This document shows, piece by piece, positions 45,895 through 54,345 of a DNA stretch of 64,000 nt (position 1 is the first letter of the stretch; each line of letters opens with the position of its first letter). Below the pieces are notes generated by a model. The model had not been told where the DNA came from. It saw only the letters and a list, made by a program, of their open reading frames with translations, and did no database searches. The DNA is from Gordonia sp. (in: high G+C Gram-positive bacteria) (GTDB taxonomy: Bacteria; Actinomycetota; Actinomycetes; Mycobacteriales; Mycobacteriaceae), in NCBI RefSeq assembly GCF_020438995.1, contig NZ_JAGQTN010000089.1, positions 23,802 to 87,801 of the forward strand. The letters are read 5' to 3'. The translations under genes were made by a program, and so were the position numbers.

Positions 45895-46067
45895 AACCGG
45901 ACAGACGAGCCCGGCCGGGGTGTCCAGTCGCAGGGTGGTGATCGGTTCGGTGACGGGCACCATGCCTGTCTCCACCAGGACGGTCGCGGTGCCGCCGCCG
46001 GCGATGACTCGGGTCGCATGCCCTCGGTGTGTGAGTCGACGGCGTGGTGGACGTGCGATGTCCTCAT
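45895..46067 (-). pseudogene. Broken proline racemase / 4-hydroxyproline epimerase gene
   Basis: ATG 46067 overlaps the dehydrogenase stop and starts MRTSHVHHAVDSHTEGM, the family N-terminus. A 1-nt deletion in the next codon shifts the frame. Restoring it gives PTRVIAGG, which joins directly to TATVLVETGMVPVTEPITTL and RLDTPAGLV, a segment that normally lies about 80-100 residues later. The rest is missing. So the gene has a frameshift, a large internal deletion and a lost C-terminus, and the catalytic cysteines are gone. Hydroxyproline epimerase fits the context best. Confidence 0.7.
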
Positions 46068-47524
46068 CGGAGTGTGTCCGGGTCGTGCACGCCGTTCACG
46101 CGGCGCGGCGCAGGTACCGACTGGTCGTCGCGCAGTTCGCCCGGTAACAGTTGCTGCGGGAATCCCTGCCATGCCACTGCCCGCACGAAACGGCTCAATG
46201 CGGCGGTTCCGACCGAGGTGGTGCCGGGTGTGGTGCTGGCCGGGTACGGGCCGCCGTGCTGCTGGGCGTAGGTCGCCGACACCCCGGTCGGCCACTGGTT
46301 CCACAGGATGCGACCGGCTTTGCGGGTGAGGATGGTGGTCAGCGGTCCGACGATGGCGTCGTCGGGTTCGGCGACGAGGGTTGCGGTGAGCTGACCGTGC
46401 AGCCTGCGGGCGATCCGGAGCAGGTCGCTGGTATCGGCATAGGTCACCACAAGCGCTGTGGGACCGAAACATTCGACGACGAGATCGTCGAAGCCGGTGA
46501 TCAGCGTGGCACTGTCGGTGGCTAGCAACGTAGGTGCCGGTGGGTCCGTCTCCGGTCCGCCTCCGGTGAGCAACCGCACCCCCGGGTGGCCGGTGAGCCC
46601 GTCGCGCACCTTGCTGTGTCCCCGGGCTATTCCCGCGTTGAGCAGTGCATGTCCGGGCGGCAGCGCGGCATCGCGCAGCAAGTCCGGGATCGCCGAATCG
46701 GCGGGTACCAGAAGGATTCCGGGTTTGGTGCAGAACTGCCCCTGCCCGAGCGTGAACGACCCGAGGAAGCCGTCGACGATCTCCTGTGCCCGGGCGGAGG
46801 CCGCGGACTCGGTGACGAACACCGGATTGACGCTGCCGAGTTCACCGTAGAACGGGATCGGTTCGGGACGTGCCTGTGCGATGTCGAAAAGTGCTCGGCC
46901 GCCGGGTATTCCGCCGGTGAATGCGGCGGCCTTGAGGTCGGGGTGGGCGAGCACGGCGCGGCCGTCGGCTTCGGAGTGGATTGTCGAGAACAGGCCCGCC
47001 GGTGCGCCGGCGGTGTCGAGTGCGTCGTTCACGACGGTGGCGGTGGCGTCCGACAGTGCGGGGTGGCCGTGGTGGGCCTTGTAGATCACCGGGCAGCCGG
47101 CCGCGAGTGCCGAGGCGGTGTCGCCGCCGGCGGTGCTGAACGCGAATGGGAAGTTGGACGCACCGAAGACGAGGACCGGGCCCACGGGGACCGACGTGCG
47201 GCGCAGATCCGGCCGCGGAGCGCCCATCGGCCACTGTGGGTCGGCGTGATCGATACGAACGTCAAGGTGCTCGCCCGCCGCGGCGGCGTCGGCGAGAAGC
47301 CGGATCTGGAATGTGGTGCGGGTCAGTTCACCGGTCAGCCGTGGCCGTGGCAGATGTGATTCGTCCTGCGCGATCGGGATCAGGTGGTCGGCGGCCGCGT
47401 CGAGCGCATCGGCGACCGCGTGCAGGATCTGCCGACGCTCGCCTGATTCTGTTGCCGCCCAACGTTCTCCGGCGATGGTGGTGGCGGCGACCAGGTCGTC
47501 GATGGATCGCTCCGGTGCGGTCAT
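46064..47524 (-). CDS. Alpha-ketoglutarate semialdehyde dehydrogenase-type aldehyde dehydrogenase
   Basis: A 486-residue enzyme oxidising 2,5-dioxopentanoate to 2-oxoglutarate with NAD(P). It has VPVGPVLVFGASNFPFAFST, then GGDTASALAAGCPVIYKAHH. The catalytic glutamate is in IPFYGELGSVNPVFV and the catalytic cysteine in LGQGQFCTKPGILLV. These are the marks of the KGSADH branch used in hydroxyproline, arabinose and glucarate breakdown. GAGGAGC precedes the ATG. Both flanking genes on the same strand are broken, so this looks like the last intact member of a decayed operon. Confidence 0.88.
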   Translation of the reverse strand: MTAPERSIDDLVAATTIAGERWAATESGERRQILHAVADALDAAADHLIPIAQDESHLPRPRLTGELTRTTFQIRLLADAAAAGEHLDVRIDHADPQWPMGAPRPDLRRTSVPVGPVLVFGASNFPFAFSTAGGDTASALAAGCPVIYKAHHGHPALSDATATVVNDALDTAGAPAGLFSTIHSEADGRAVLAHPDLKAAAFTGGIPGGRALFDIAQARPEPIPFYGELGSVNPVFVTESAASARAQEIVDGFLGSFTLGQGQFCTKPGILLVPADSAIPDLLRDAALPPGHALLNAGIARGHSKVRDGLTGHPGVRLLTGGGPETDPPAPTLLATDSATLITGFDDLVVECFGPTALVVTYADTSDLLRIARRLHGQLTATLVAEPDDAIVGPLTTILTRKAGRILWNQWPTGVSATYAQQHGGPYPASTTPGTTSVGTAALSRFVRAVAWQGFPQQLLPGELRDDQSVPAPRRVNGVHDPDTLR

Positions 47525-47562
47525 GTCTGCTCCTCGTCTTGATCGGTGGTCGGGTCCTGTGC

Positions 47563-47757
47563 TCAGTTGTACCCGGCCGCAACGGCGTTGTGGGTGGCCT
47601 TGGTGACCTGTGCCGCGATCTTCGGTGACAGCGGCGAACGCTGCGGGCGGCAGCGACCGCCCTTGCAGCCGACTATGTCCATCGACAGTCTGATGGCCTG
47701 CACGAATTCGGTCGTGGAGTCCTGGCGCAGCAGCGGGTGTAAATCCCTGTACAGGGA
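47563..47757 (-). pseudogene. C-terminal remnant of a dihydrodipicolinate-synthase-family gene
   Basis: About 65 codons read LYRDLHPLLRQDSTTEFVQA, IRLSMDIVGCKGGRCRPQ, then RSPLSPKIAAQV and KATHNAVAAGYN. This matches the last two helices of DHDPS-family aldolases, where a GxRPP-type motif is normal. No start or TIM-barrel body exists upstream; the sequence runs instead into the promoter region of the recombinase. The family includes pyrroline-4-hydroxy-2-carboxylate deaminase, which acts directly before KGSADH, and KDG dehydratase. Confidence 0.65.
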
Positions 47758-47848
47758 GTGCGGCGGCCGTGTCCGCGGTTTGTCGTAGCGGGTGGCTACC
47801 CTCATGCGTCATGACCGAACCCTCTGCGCCAAGGCCGGGCTGTGAACC

Positions 47849-48886
47849 ATGTCCGAACCGTGTGACATGACCGAACCGCGCCGGGTGCCCTCGACCGAAC
47901 GCCGGGACACCGACCGGCCCGAGTGGTTCGAGGAGTTCATGCAGTCGCGGACACGGATGGGCCGCTCCCCGCACACTCTGCGTGCGCTCCGGCAGGACTT
48001 CGATTCCATCGCGACCGCGATCCTCGGCGGTTCCGAGGACCTGTCGGTACTCGAAATCCGGCAGGTGACCAAGCGTTCCATTCAGCGCGCGTTCAGCGAC
48101 TATGCTGACACTCACCGCTCCAACAGCTACCTGCGGTGCTGGTCGACGTGGAATCAGTTGTGCGACTGGCTGATCGACAACGACTACCTGAATCGGATCA
48201 ACCCGATGCGGACCGTCGAGCGGCGCAGGCCCGAACGTCACCACCCCAAGTCGTTGACCGCCGAGGAGATCGGGAAACTGATCGACGCCGCGTGGCAGGA
48301 GAACAATCCGCCCCGTAGCTGGCCCGAACTCGAGCACGCCGTCGTGGCAGTCGGAGTACTCACTGGGGTGCGTGAGGCCGAACTGATCAGCCTGAACATC
48401 AACAGCATCCGGCACACCGAGCAGGGGCCGGTGCTGCATGTGCGCGGTAAAGGGAGCAAGGACCGTTCCATCCCGTTCGAGCCCGAACTGCTCACGATCA
48501 TCGAGACGTATCTGCATTCGCGGACGCAGGTGTTCAGGACCCGTTCGTCCGCCCGGCGTGACGCGATCGACCGGTTCCCTCCGGATGATCCGTTGTTCGT
48601 AGGTGCCGACGGCGAACGGATCACCGTCGGCACCCTGCAGGCGCGGATCGGACGGCTGTTCAAACGTGCGGCGGTCCCGACCAAACCCGGCGCGTTGCTG
48701 CATTCATTGCGGCACACCTACGCCACCGTGCTCGCAGATACCGGAATCAATCCGTATCAGCTGCGCACTCTCCTCGGACACGAATCCGCCGAGACCTCGC
48801 AACGCTACATCGCGGCGGCCGGGCAGGAGAATCGGGGCGCGGCCGCCCGCAATCCGCTATATGCCCAGCTGGACAGACCGGTGTGA
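47849..48886 (+). CDS. Tyrosine recombinase / integrase
   Basis: A 345-residue site-specific recombinase. The N-terminal core-binding domain has FEEFMQSRTRMGRSPHTLRA. The catalytic domain holds the full residue set: Arg in LTGVREAELISL, Lys in RGKGSKDRSIPF, HSLRHTYATVLADTG (His-x-x-Arg), LLGHES and the Tyr in TSQRYIAAAG. ATG 47849 or ATG 47867 may be the start. It stands alone between a truncated gene and kynU, with its stop 1 nt from the kynU stop, and has no excisionase or relaxase partner. Confidence 0.9.
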   Translation: MSEPCDMTEPRRVPSTERRDTDRPEWFEEFMQSRTRMGRSPHTLRALRQDFDSIATAILGGSEDLSVLEIRQVTKRSIQRAFSDYADTHRSNSYLRCWSTWNQLCDWLIDNDYLNRINPMRTVERRRPERHHPKSLTAEEIGKLIDAAWQENNPPRSWPELEHAVVAVGVLTGVREAELISLNINSIRHTEQGPVLHVRGKGSKDRSIPFEPELLTIIETYLHSRTQVFRTRSSARRDAIDRFPPDDPLFVGADGERITVGTLQARIGRLFKRAAVPTKPGALLHSLRHTYATVLADTGINPYQLRTLLGHESAETSQRYIAAAGQENRGAAARNPLYAQLDRPV

Positions 48887-48887
48887 T

Positions 48888-50120
48888 TCAGTCCCCGAGT
48901 TGTGCGGCGACGGCTGACACCCCGGCGAGGACCTCGGCGAACGAGGTGCTGAGCGGGCTGAGTCCGAGCCGGATGCCGTCGGGGCGCCGGAAGTCGGGGA
49001 TGACGCCCTGTGCCCATAGTGCGGCGGTGACGGCTTTGAAGTCGGGGTGGTCGATCGTGATGTGCCCGCCCCTGCGCTCCGGGTCGCGGGGCGATGACAC
49101 GACCACGCCCCGGCCGTTGAGGACGGCGTCGACGGACTGAACGGCGAATTCGGTCAGTGCCACGGATTTCTCCCGTATGGCGGGCATCCCGGTTTCGGCG
49201 ATCAAGTCGATCGAGTCCTGGATCGGCAGCATCCCGATGATCGCCGGGGTTCCACTGATGACGCGGCGGATTCCTTTGGCCGGAACGTATCCCTGTTCCA
49301 TCTCGAACGGATTGTGCCGTCCCATCCAGCCCCAGATCGGCTGCCGGAACTCGTCGAGGTGACGGGCGGCGACATAGGCGAACGCAGGTGATCCGGGTCC
49401 GCCGTTGAGGTACTTGTAGGTGCATCCGGCGGCGAAGTCGACACCCCATCCGTCGAGGTCGACCTCCACCGATCCTGCCGAATGGCACAGGTCGAGCAAC
49501 AGGAGTGCCCCGGCGTCGTGGATGACGTCGACGGCTGCGGGCACGTCGATCAGGTATCCGGAACGGTAGGCGACGTGACTGAGCACTACCAGCGCCGTGC
49601 GCTCGCTGACCACCGCGGCCAGATCGTCTGTGGTGACTCCGCCGGCGAGCTCGACGTCGATCCAGCGCAGCGTCAGTCCGCGGTCGGCGGCGATCGACTC
49701 GATCAGATAGCGGTCGGTGGGAAAGTTCTCCCGGTCCAGGACGATCTCGGTACAGCCGGGCCGCAGATTGAGCGCGCCGCAGGCGAGTTTGTACAGCAGG
49801 ACCGTCGTCGAATCGCCGATCGTCGTCTGACCGGCGGCCGCTCCGAGAACGACCTCGCCCAGCCGGTCACCGATGGTCAACGGCAACTCGTACCAGCTCT
49901 CATCCCAGCCGCGGATCAGCCTGCCGGCCCATTCGTCGGTGACGAACGCCGCCAGTCGCTGCGCCGACGCCGCCAAAGGCCGGCCGAGCGAATTGCCGTC
50001 GAGGTAGGCGACGATCCCGGGATCGTCATGACGCAGAAAGCGGCAACGATAGTCGCGCAGTGGGTCTGCGGCGTCGAGGGCGGCAGCGGTGTCGGCGAGC
50101 CCGGCGAGCGTCGATGTCAT
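48888..50120 (-). CDS. kynU: Kynureninase
   Basis: PLP enzyme cleaving kynurenine to anthranilate and alanine. The 410-residue protein has YLDGNSLGRPLAASAQRLA at the start and LDRENFPTDRYLIESIA. The PLP-binding segment CHSAGSVEVDLDGWGVDFA is followed by the Schiff-base lysine in GCTYKYLNGGPGSPAFAYV. RHNPFEMEQGYVPA follows. All expected motifs are intact. No tryptophan dioxygenase or formamidase gene is adjacent, so the rest of the pathway must be elsewhere. Confidence 0.94.
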   Translation of the reverse strand: MTSTLAGLADTAAALDAADPLRDYRCRFLRHDDPGIVAYLDGNSLGRPLAASAQRLAAFVTDEWAGRLIRGWDESWYELPLTIGDRLGEVVLGAAAGQTTIGDSTTVLLYKLACGALNLRPGCTEIVLDRENFPTDRYLIESIAADRGLTLRWIDVELAGGVTTDDLAAVVSERTALVVLSHVAYRSGYLIDVPAAVDVIHDAGALLLLDLCHSAGSVEVDLDGWGVDFAAGCTYKYLNGGPGSPAFAYVAARHLDEFRQPIWGWMGRHNPFEMEQGYVPAKGIRRVISGTPAIIGMLPIQDSIDLIAETGMPAIREKSVALTEFAVQSVDAVLNGRGVVVSSPRDPERRGGHITIDHPDFKAVTAALWAQGVIPDFRRPDGIRLGLSPLSTSFAEVLAGVSAVAAQLGD

Positions 50121-50159
50121 GGGTCGAGCGTAGAGCTCTTGGCCGACGGCGACAGAATT

Positions 50160-51071
50160 TCAGATGGTCTCCTCCAACCGCCAGTCCTCGTAGGCGCGGG
50201 GGTCGCCGATCGGCTCGATGTGGATCGTCGGGAACAGGTCGTCGACGGCGGCTTCCAGATGTGACTCGACCCGCTCGGCCAGGTCGTGGGCCCGCTGCAC
50301 CGACCAGTCGCCGGGCACAAGCATGTGCATCTGAACGAACCGGATGTGGCCCGACTCCCGGGTTCGCACATCGTGGAACATGACGTCGGGTGTGCTGAAC
50401 TCGCCGAGAACGGTGTCGATCGCGGTGCGCTGTTCGTCGGGTAGCGCGGTGTCCATGAGGCCCGCCGCCGCTCGGCCGACCAGTCCCCCGCCGACGAACA
50501 GGATGTTGACGGCCACGGCGATCGCCACGATCGGGTCGAGAATGTTCCAGCCGGTGATCGCCACCAGCGCGATGGCGATCAGGATTCCAGCGGTGGTCCA
50601 CACGTCGGTGGCCAGGTGTTTGCCGTCGGCCTCCAGTGTTACCGATCGGTGTCGGCGGCCGGCCCGGATCAGGGCCAGCGCGACGGCGCCGTTGATCATG
50701 CTCGCGATCACCGAGACCAGCAGGCCGATGCCTGCCGACTCGATGTCTTTGGGGTTGAGCAGGCGCTCGACGGCGCTGATGATGATGACGACGGCGGCGA
50801 TCGCGATGCAGGTGCCTTCGATGATCGCCGAGAAGTACTCGCTCTTCTGGTGACCGAAGTTGTGGTTCGCGTCGGCGGGACGGGCAGCTACTTTGAGCGC
50901 CACGAATGCGACCACCGCGGCGACGAGATTGACCACCGACTCGGCCGCATCCGAGAGCAGACCCACCGAACCGGTGACGAGCCACGCCGTCGTCTTCAGT
51001 GCGATGGTGAGTGCCGCCGCGGCGATACTGAGCAAAGCCCAGCGGCTCAGATCCTGTGTCTTATGGGCCAT
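50160..51071 (-). CDS. Cation diffusion facilitator (CDF) metal exporter
   Basis: A 303-residue, six-span divalent-cation/proton antiporter. Metal-site motifs are GLLSDAAESVVNLVAAVVAF in span 2 (Asp pair region) and HNFGHQKSEYFSAIIEG, then LATDVWTTAGI in span 5. A cytoplasmic C-terminal domain contains MFHDVRTRESGHIRFVQMHM. Zinc, iron or manganese are possible substrates. It lies 39 nt upstream of kynU and 48 nt after the amidohydrolase, so it may be read through from either unit. Confidence 0.9.
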   Translation of the reverse strand: MAHKTQDLSRWALLSIAAAALTIALKTTAWLVTGSVGLLSDAAESVVNLVAAVVAFVALKVAARPADANHNFGHQKSEYFSAIIEGTCIAIAAVVIIISAVERLLNPKDIESAGIGLLVSVIASMINGAVALALIRAGRRHRSVTLEADGKHLATDVWTTAGILIAIALVAITGWNILDPIVAIAVAVNILFVGGGLVGRAAAGLMDTALPDEQRTAIDTVLGEFSTPDVMFHDVRTRESGHIRFVQMHMLVPGDWSVQRAHDLAERVESHLEAAVDDLFPTIHIEPIGDPRAYEDWRLEETI

Positions 51072-51119
51072 TCATTCATCATCACCGGTGCCTGGCCGGC
51101 GTGGGTGGATACCAGGCGG

Positions 51120-52424
51120 TCAATCGGAGCGGGCGGCGATCAGTTCGGTCAATGATCGCGCGGCGGCACGCGAATCGTCGGTCAGCAGTCGACCGTCGCG
51201 AACCACCCACCGGCCTGCGACCATCACATCGCGTGGCCGCCGGCCGGGCGCGGCCCACAACAGGCCCTCGACAGGGTCGGCGACGCCGGCGTCGAAGACG
51301 TCGCCGCAATCCCAGATGCACAGGTCCGCGGCAGCACCCGGCCGTAGATGCCCGATGTCGCTGCGGCCCAGGCCTTGTGCCGACCCTTCGGTACACATGG
51401 TCAGCAGGGTCCGGCCGGTGACCGGGTCGCCGGTGAGTCCGGATACCTGCATCGCCAGCCGGGCGTCCGCGAGCAGGTGACCTGCGTCGTTGCTGCCGCC
51501 ACCGCTCGTGCCCATCCCCACCGGCACACCTGACCGCAACAGGGCCGCGACCGGGGCGATACCCCAGCCCATCGGGATGTCGCAGCCGGGTGCGTGGGTG
51601 GCCGTCACCCTGCGGGCGGCGAGCAGTTCGATCTCGCCGGCGGTGACCTCGCACAAGTGCGCGATGGTGACATCCGGTTCGAGCCAGCCCCAGTCGTCGA
51701 GTAGCTCCAGGGGTCTTCGTCCGTACCGTTCGGCGGCGATGGCGACGTCGACCTGCTCGTTGGCCTGCGTCCTGCGCCGCAACCCGAGTGCGGTGGCGAC
51801 CTCCCGCAGTGCGGTGAAAGTCTCGGGGCCGTCCGCATGGACACCGGACGGGCCGACTGCCAGCTGCAACCGGCCGTCGTCGCTGACGCCATCGACGGCG
51901 CCGGCCAGATAGGTGTCGTGGATCCCCGCGATCGACTGGGCAGCCGTGACCGGATCGTCGCGGGCAGTGCCCCGGACGAAGACCAGCCGTGCTCCCGAGC
52001 TCGCCGCCGAGTCGATGGTCGCTCCGGCCAGTTCGACGGGGTCGATACCGGCCGGCCAGGTGAGGTGGTGGTCGGCGACGGTGGTCACACCGCACAGTAG
52101 GGACTCGGCCAGTCCCACCCGGGCCGCGGCGGCGGCGAGTTCCGGATCGACCCGAAGACACCCGTACGCCGCCGACATCTGCCGCAGCCAGTCACTCATC
52201 ACGGCGAACCGGGTACCCGGCAGGGTACGGAAGGCACTCTGCAGCAGGTGATGATGTGCGTTGATCAGGCCGGCGGTGACCACGCAGTCAGACGCGTCGA
52301 CGACCTCGTCCGGCCGGCCCGGTGACTCGGCGCCGATACATCCGTCGGCGACGTAGAGCGGTGCATTGCTCACCGTCGTCGCGTCGACGACGACGGTGGC
52401 ACCCTCGATCAGCACCGAGGTCAC
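51120..52424 (-). CDS. Amidohydrolase (8-oxoguanine/triazine deaminase-like) with altered metal ligands
   Basis: A 434-residue member of the ATZ/TRZ amidohydrolase group. The first metal motif GLINAHHHLLQSAFRTLPG is intact and resembles 8-oxoguanine deaminase. At the position of the usual LHTHLAE the sequence reads RRTQANE, so Gln replaces the metal-binding His. TIAHLCEVTAGE keeps its His. The usual GTDGxxSND reads VGMGTSGGGSNDAGHLLADA, with Ser for the catalytic/metal Asp. The GTG start overlaps the stop of the reductase gene upstream. Family membership is clear; its activity is doubtful or changed. Confidence 0.83.
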   Translation of the reverse strand: MTSVLIEGATVVVDATTVSNAPLYVADGCIGAESPGRPDEVVDASDCVVTAGLINAHHHLLQSAFRTLPGTRFAVMSDWLRQMSAAYGCLRVDPELAAAAARVGLAESLLCGVTTVADHHLTWPAGIDPVELAGATIDSAASSGARLVFVRGTARDDPVTAAQSIAGIHDTYLAGAVDGVSDDGRLQLAVGPSGVHADGPETFTALREVATALGLRRRTQANEQVDVAIAAERYGRRPLELLDDWGWLEPDVTIAHLCEVTAGEIELLAARRVTATHAPGCDIPMGWGIAPVAALLRSGVPVGMGTSGGGSNDAGHLLADARLAMQVSGLTGDPVTGRTLLTMCTEGSAQGLGRSDIGHLRPGAAADLCIWDCGDVFDAGVADPVEGLLWAAPGRRPRDVMVAGRWVVRDGRLLTDDSRAAARSLTELIAARSD

Positions 52425-53380
52425 AGCTCCAGCACCAGTCGTCCACTGGTGCAACGGGATACGCAGATCATCATGGATTCGTTCTCGGCCCGTTCCTCCG
52501 GGGTCAGGACGGTGTCCCGGTGGTCGACCTCGCCGCTGACCACCCCCACTTCGCAGGTGCCGCAGATCCCGTCGCGGCACGACGAGACGGTGATCACGCC
52601 GGCGTCGTCGAGGACGTCGAGAATCGTCCGATCGGCCGGCACCACGGTGGTCAGCCCCGACATCGCGAGGTCGATCTGGAATGGTGTGTTGGTCAGGGTC
52701 TGGCCGTCGGCGGCGACGAATTTTTCCGAGAACACGTCGACAGCGGGCAGGTCGGCACAGGCGGTGGTCACGTCCTCGACCATCGCGGGTGGTCCGCACA
52801 CGTAGACCGCGGTGCCGCGCGGCAGATCCGCGAGTGCCTCGGTGAAGTCGACCCGCCCGGCCGTCGACGTCTCCTGGATGGCGACGCGATCGGTGTACTG
52901 CTCCGATAGTTCGCCGCAGTAGGCCATCTCGTCTGCGGTCCGGCCCGAGTAGATTAGCCGCCACGGCCGGCCGACACGTTCGACGGCTTCGATCAGCGCC
53001 AGGATCGGGGTGATGCCGACGCCGCCGGCGATGAATACGTACTCCAGCGCCCGGGTGAGCGGAAAGTGATTGCGCGGTGCGCCGATGTCGGTCGTGTCGC
53101 CGACGTTGAGGCCGGAGTGGATCGATGCCGAACCGCCGCGGCTGTCGGGGCGGCGTTCCACCGCGACACGGTAGTTGCTCAGATCGTCGGCGGACGAGCA
53201 CAGCGAGTATTGGCGGACGATTCCGCCGGGGGTGGCCAGGTCGATATGTGAGCCCGCGGTCCAGGCGGGCAGCGCGTCCCCACTCACCGGGGTCAGTGTG
53301 AACTCATCGATGTTCTCGGTGAGCGACCGTCGCGAATCAACTTGTACGGCAATCGTTCTGGTTGTTGTGGAGTCGGACAT
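52421..53380 (-). CDS. PDR/VanB-type ferredoxin reductase of a Rieske oxygenase system
   Basis: A 319-residue flavin reductase: FAD/FMN domain (WTAGSHIDLATPGGIVRQYSLC), NAD domain (YVFIAGGVGITPILALIEA, AVYVCGPPAMV) and C-terminal plant-type 2Fe-2S ferredoxin domain (SSCRDGICGTCEVGV, later ICVSR). Such proteins feed electrons to a Rieske oxygenase, but none is encoded next to it here. ATG 53380 begins MSDSTTT. It is translationally coupled to the amidohydrolase downstream. Confidence 0.9.
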   Translation of the reverse strand: MSDSTTTRTIAVQVDSRRSLTENIDEFTLTPVSGDALPAWTAGSHIDLATPGGIVRQYSLCSSADDLSNYRVAVERRPDSRGGSASIHSGLNVGDTTDIGAPRNHFPLTRALEYVFIAGGVGITPILALIEAVERVGRPWRLIYSGRTADEMAYCGELSEQYTDRVAIQETSTAGRVDFTEALADLPRGTAVYVCGPPAMVEDVTTACADLPAVDVFSEKFVAADGQTLTNTPFQIDLAMSGLTTVVPADRTILDVLDDAGVITVSSCRDGICGTCEVGVVSGEVDHRDTVLTPEERAENESMMICVSRCTSGRLVLEL

Positions 53381-53465
53381 GGCGGGCACCTTTCGCGGGA
53401 GGAAAGGTCAGCCCCTTGTCGGTGCCCAGCCAGGGAACCTCGATTCCGCGGTGGCCTCGGGCGGG

Positions 53466-54083
53466 CTATCCGGCCTGAACCACGATCAATCGGGCCGGCC
53501 GGTCTCCGGACGCACGCCATCGATGCGGAATGCCGCCACGATAGTAGAGGCTGTCGCCGGCGTGCAATTCGACGGTGCGTTCACCGCCGAGATCGATCTG
53601 GATCGATCCGGAGATGACATGTACCCATTCGTCTTGTTCGTGGCGATAGAAGTTGTCGAATTCGGTGCGGCTGATCACCTGTTCCTGCGGGTAGAAGGCC
53701 GCGGCGCCCGCGACGAGCAGACGCGAGAAACCTTCGTGCTCATGCTCACTCGTCTGCGGGATCACCAGCCCCTCGTCGGCGCGGACGACCTGTACACCGT
53801 CGGGAACGTCGCCGACGTGTGTGGCAGGTGACGCCGGGGTTTGCGCGGCGAGCATCAGGTTGACCTGTGTGGTGCCCAGCGCTTTGGCTATGCGGTCCAG
53901 TGTTGCCATGCTCGGCCGGGCCAGTCCGCGTTCGAGTTGTGACAGGAACGGATGCGATATCCCCGCGTCCGCGGCGAGGGTCTTGAGAGTCCGCCCCTGT
54001 GCGAGCCGGGCGCGACGGATCTCGGCTCCGACGGCCTTGTGTGCCTGGTCGGTGGTGGATTGCGTCACGGTGCGAGGCCTCAC
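53466..54083 (-). CDS. XRE-cupin transcriptional regulator
   Basis: A 205-residue regulator: an HTH_3 domain (IRRARLAQGRTLKTLAADAG, then ISHPFLSQLERG) followed by a small-molecule-sensing cupin (FYRHEQDEWVHVISGSIQID, DSLYYRGGIPHRW). This class often controls neighbouring catabolic genes. Start choice is uncertain: GTG 54083 or GTG 54068. It sits at the divergence point of the catabolic locus, upstream of the reductase/amidohydrolase pair and facing the transporter operon. Confidence 0.88.
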   Translation of the reverse strand: MRPRTVTQSTTDQAHKAVGAEIRRARLAQGRTLKTLAADAGISHPFLSQLERGLARPSMATLDRIAKALGTTQVNLMLAAQTPASPATHVGDVPDGVQVVRADEGLVIPQTSEHEHEGFSRLLVAGAAAFYPQEQVISRTEFDNFYRHEQDEWVHVISGSIQIDLGGERTVELHAGDSLYYRGGIPHRWRASGDRPARLIVVQAG

Positions 54084-54224
54084 TTCCAGTGTGAGGGCTT
54101 GCGCGTGGACCCCCCGGTGTTTGTTGCTGAGTCAACGACTACCACGGTGCAAGCCGAAACGAAGGGAACGCAATGCGAAGCACAGCGGTAACACGATGGA
54201 AATCGAGTGTCCCTATCGTTGCCG

Positions 54225-54243
54225 ATGTTGACCTCATCAACAT
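54225..54243. promoter_or_regulatory. Candidate operator in the divergent catabolic promoter
   Basis: ATGTTGA-CCTCA-TCAACAT is an inverted repeat with 7-bp arms and a 5-base spacer. A weaker relative, GTTGCTGAGTCAAC, lies at 54124-54137. Both fall in the 262-bp gap between the XRE-cupin gene and the amidohydrolase/ABC operon, the natural place for that regulator to bind. Confidence 0.5.
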
Positions 54244-54345
54244 TTGGTCAGTGCCTCGTCGACCAGCCACGACGAACCTCCCGATGTCCGAACGTCTTCG
54301 ACCGCCCGATCCATCATTGTCTTTCCCGACCATTCTGAGGAATCC

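Noticed and set aside
47744-47757. Perfect palindrome TCCCTGTACAGGGA considered as a recombinase attachment or operator site
   Set aside because: It falls inside the coding remnant of the DHDPS-family gene (SLYRD), so it is more simply explained as former coding sequence.
47525-48703. N-terminal extension of the KGSADH frame into the recombinase gene
   Set aside because: The ATG at 47524 has a good ribosome site and gives the correct family length; the extension is antisense to the recombinase.
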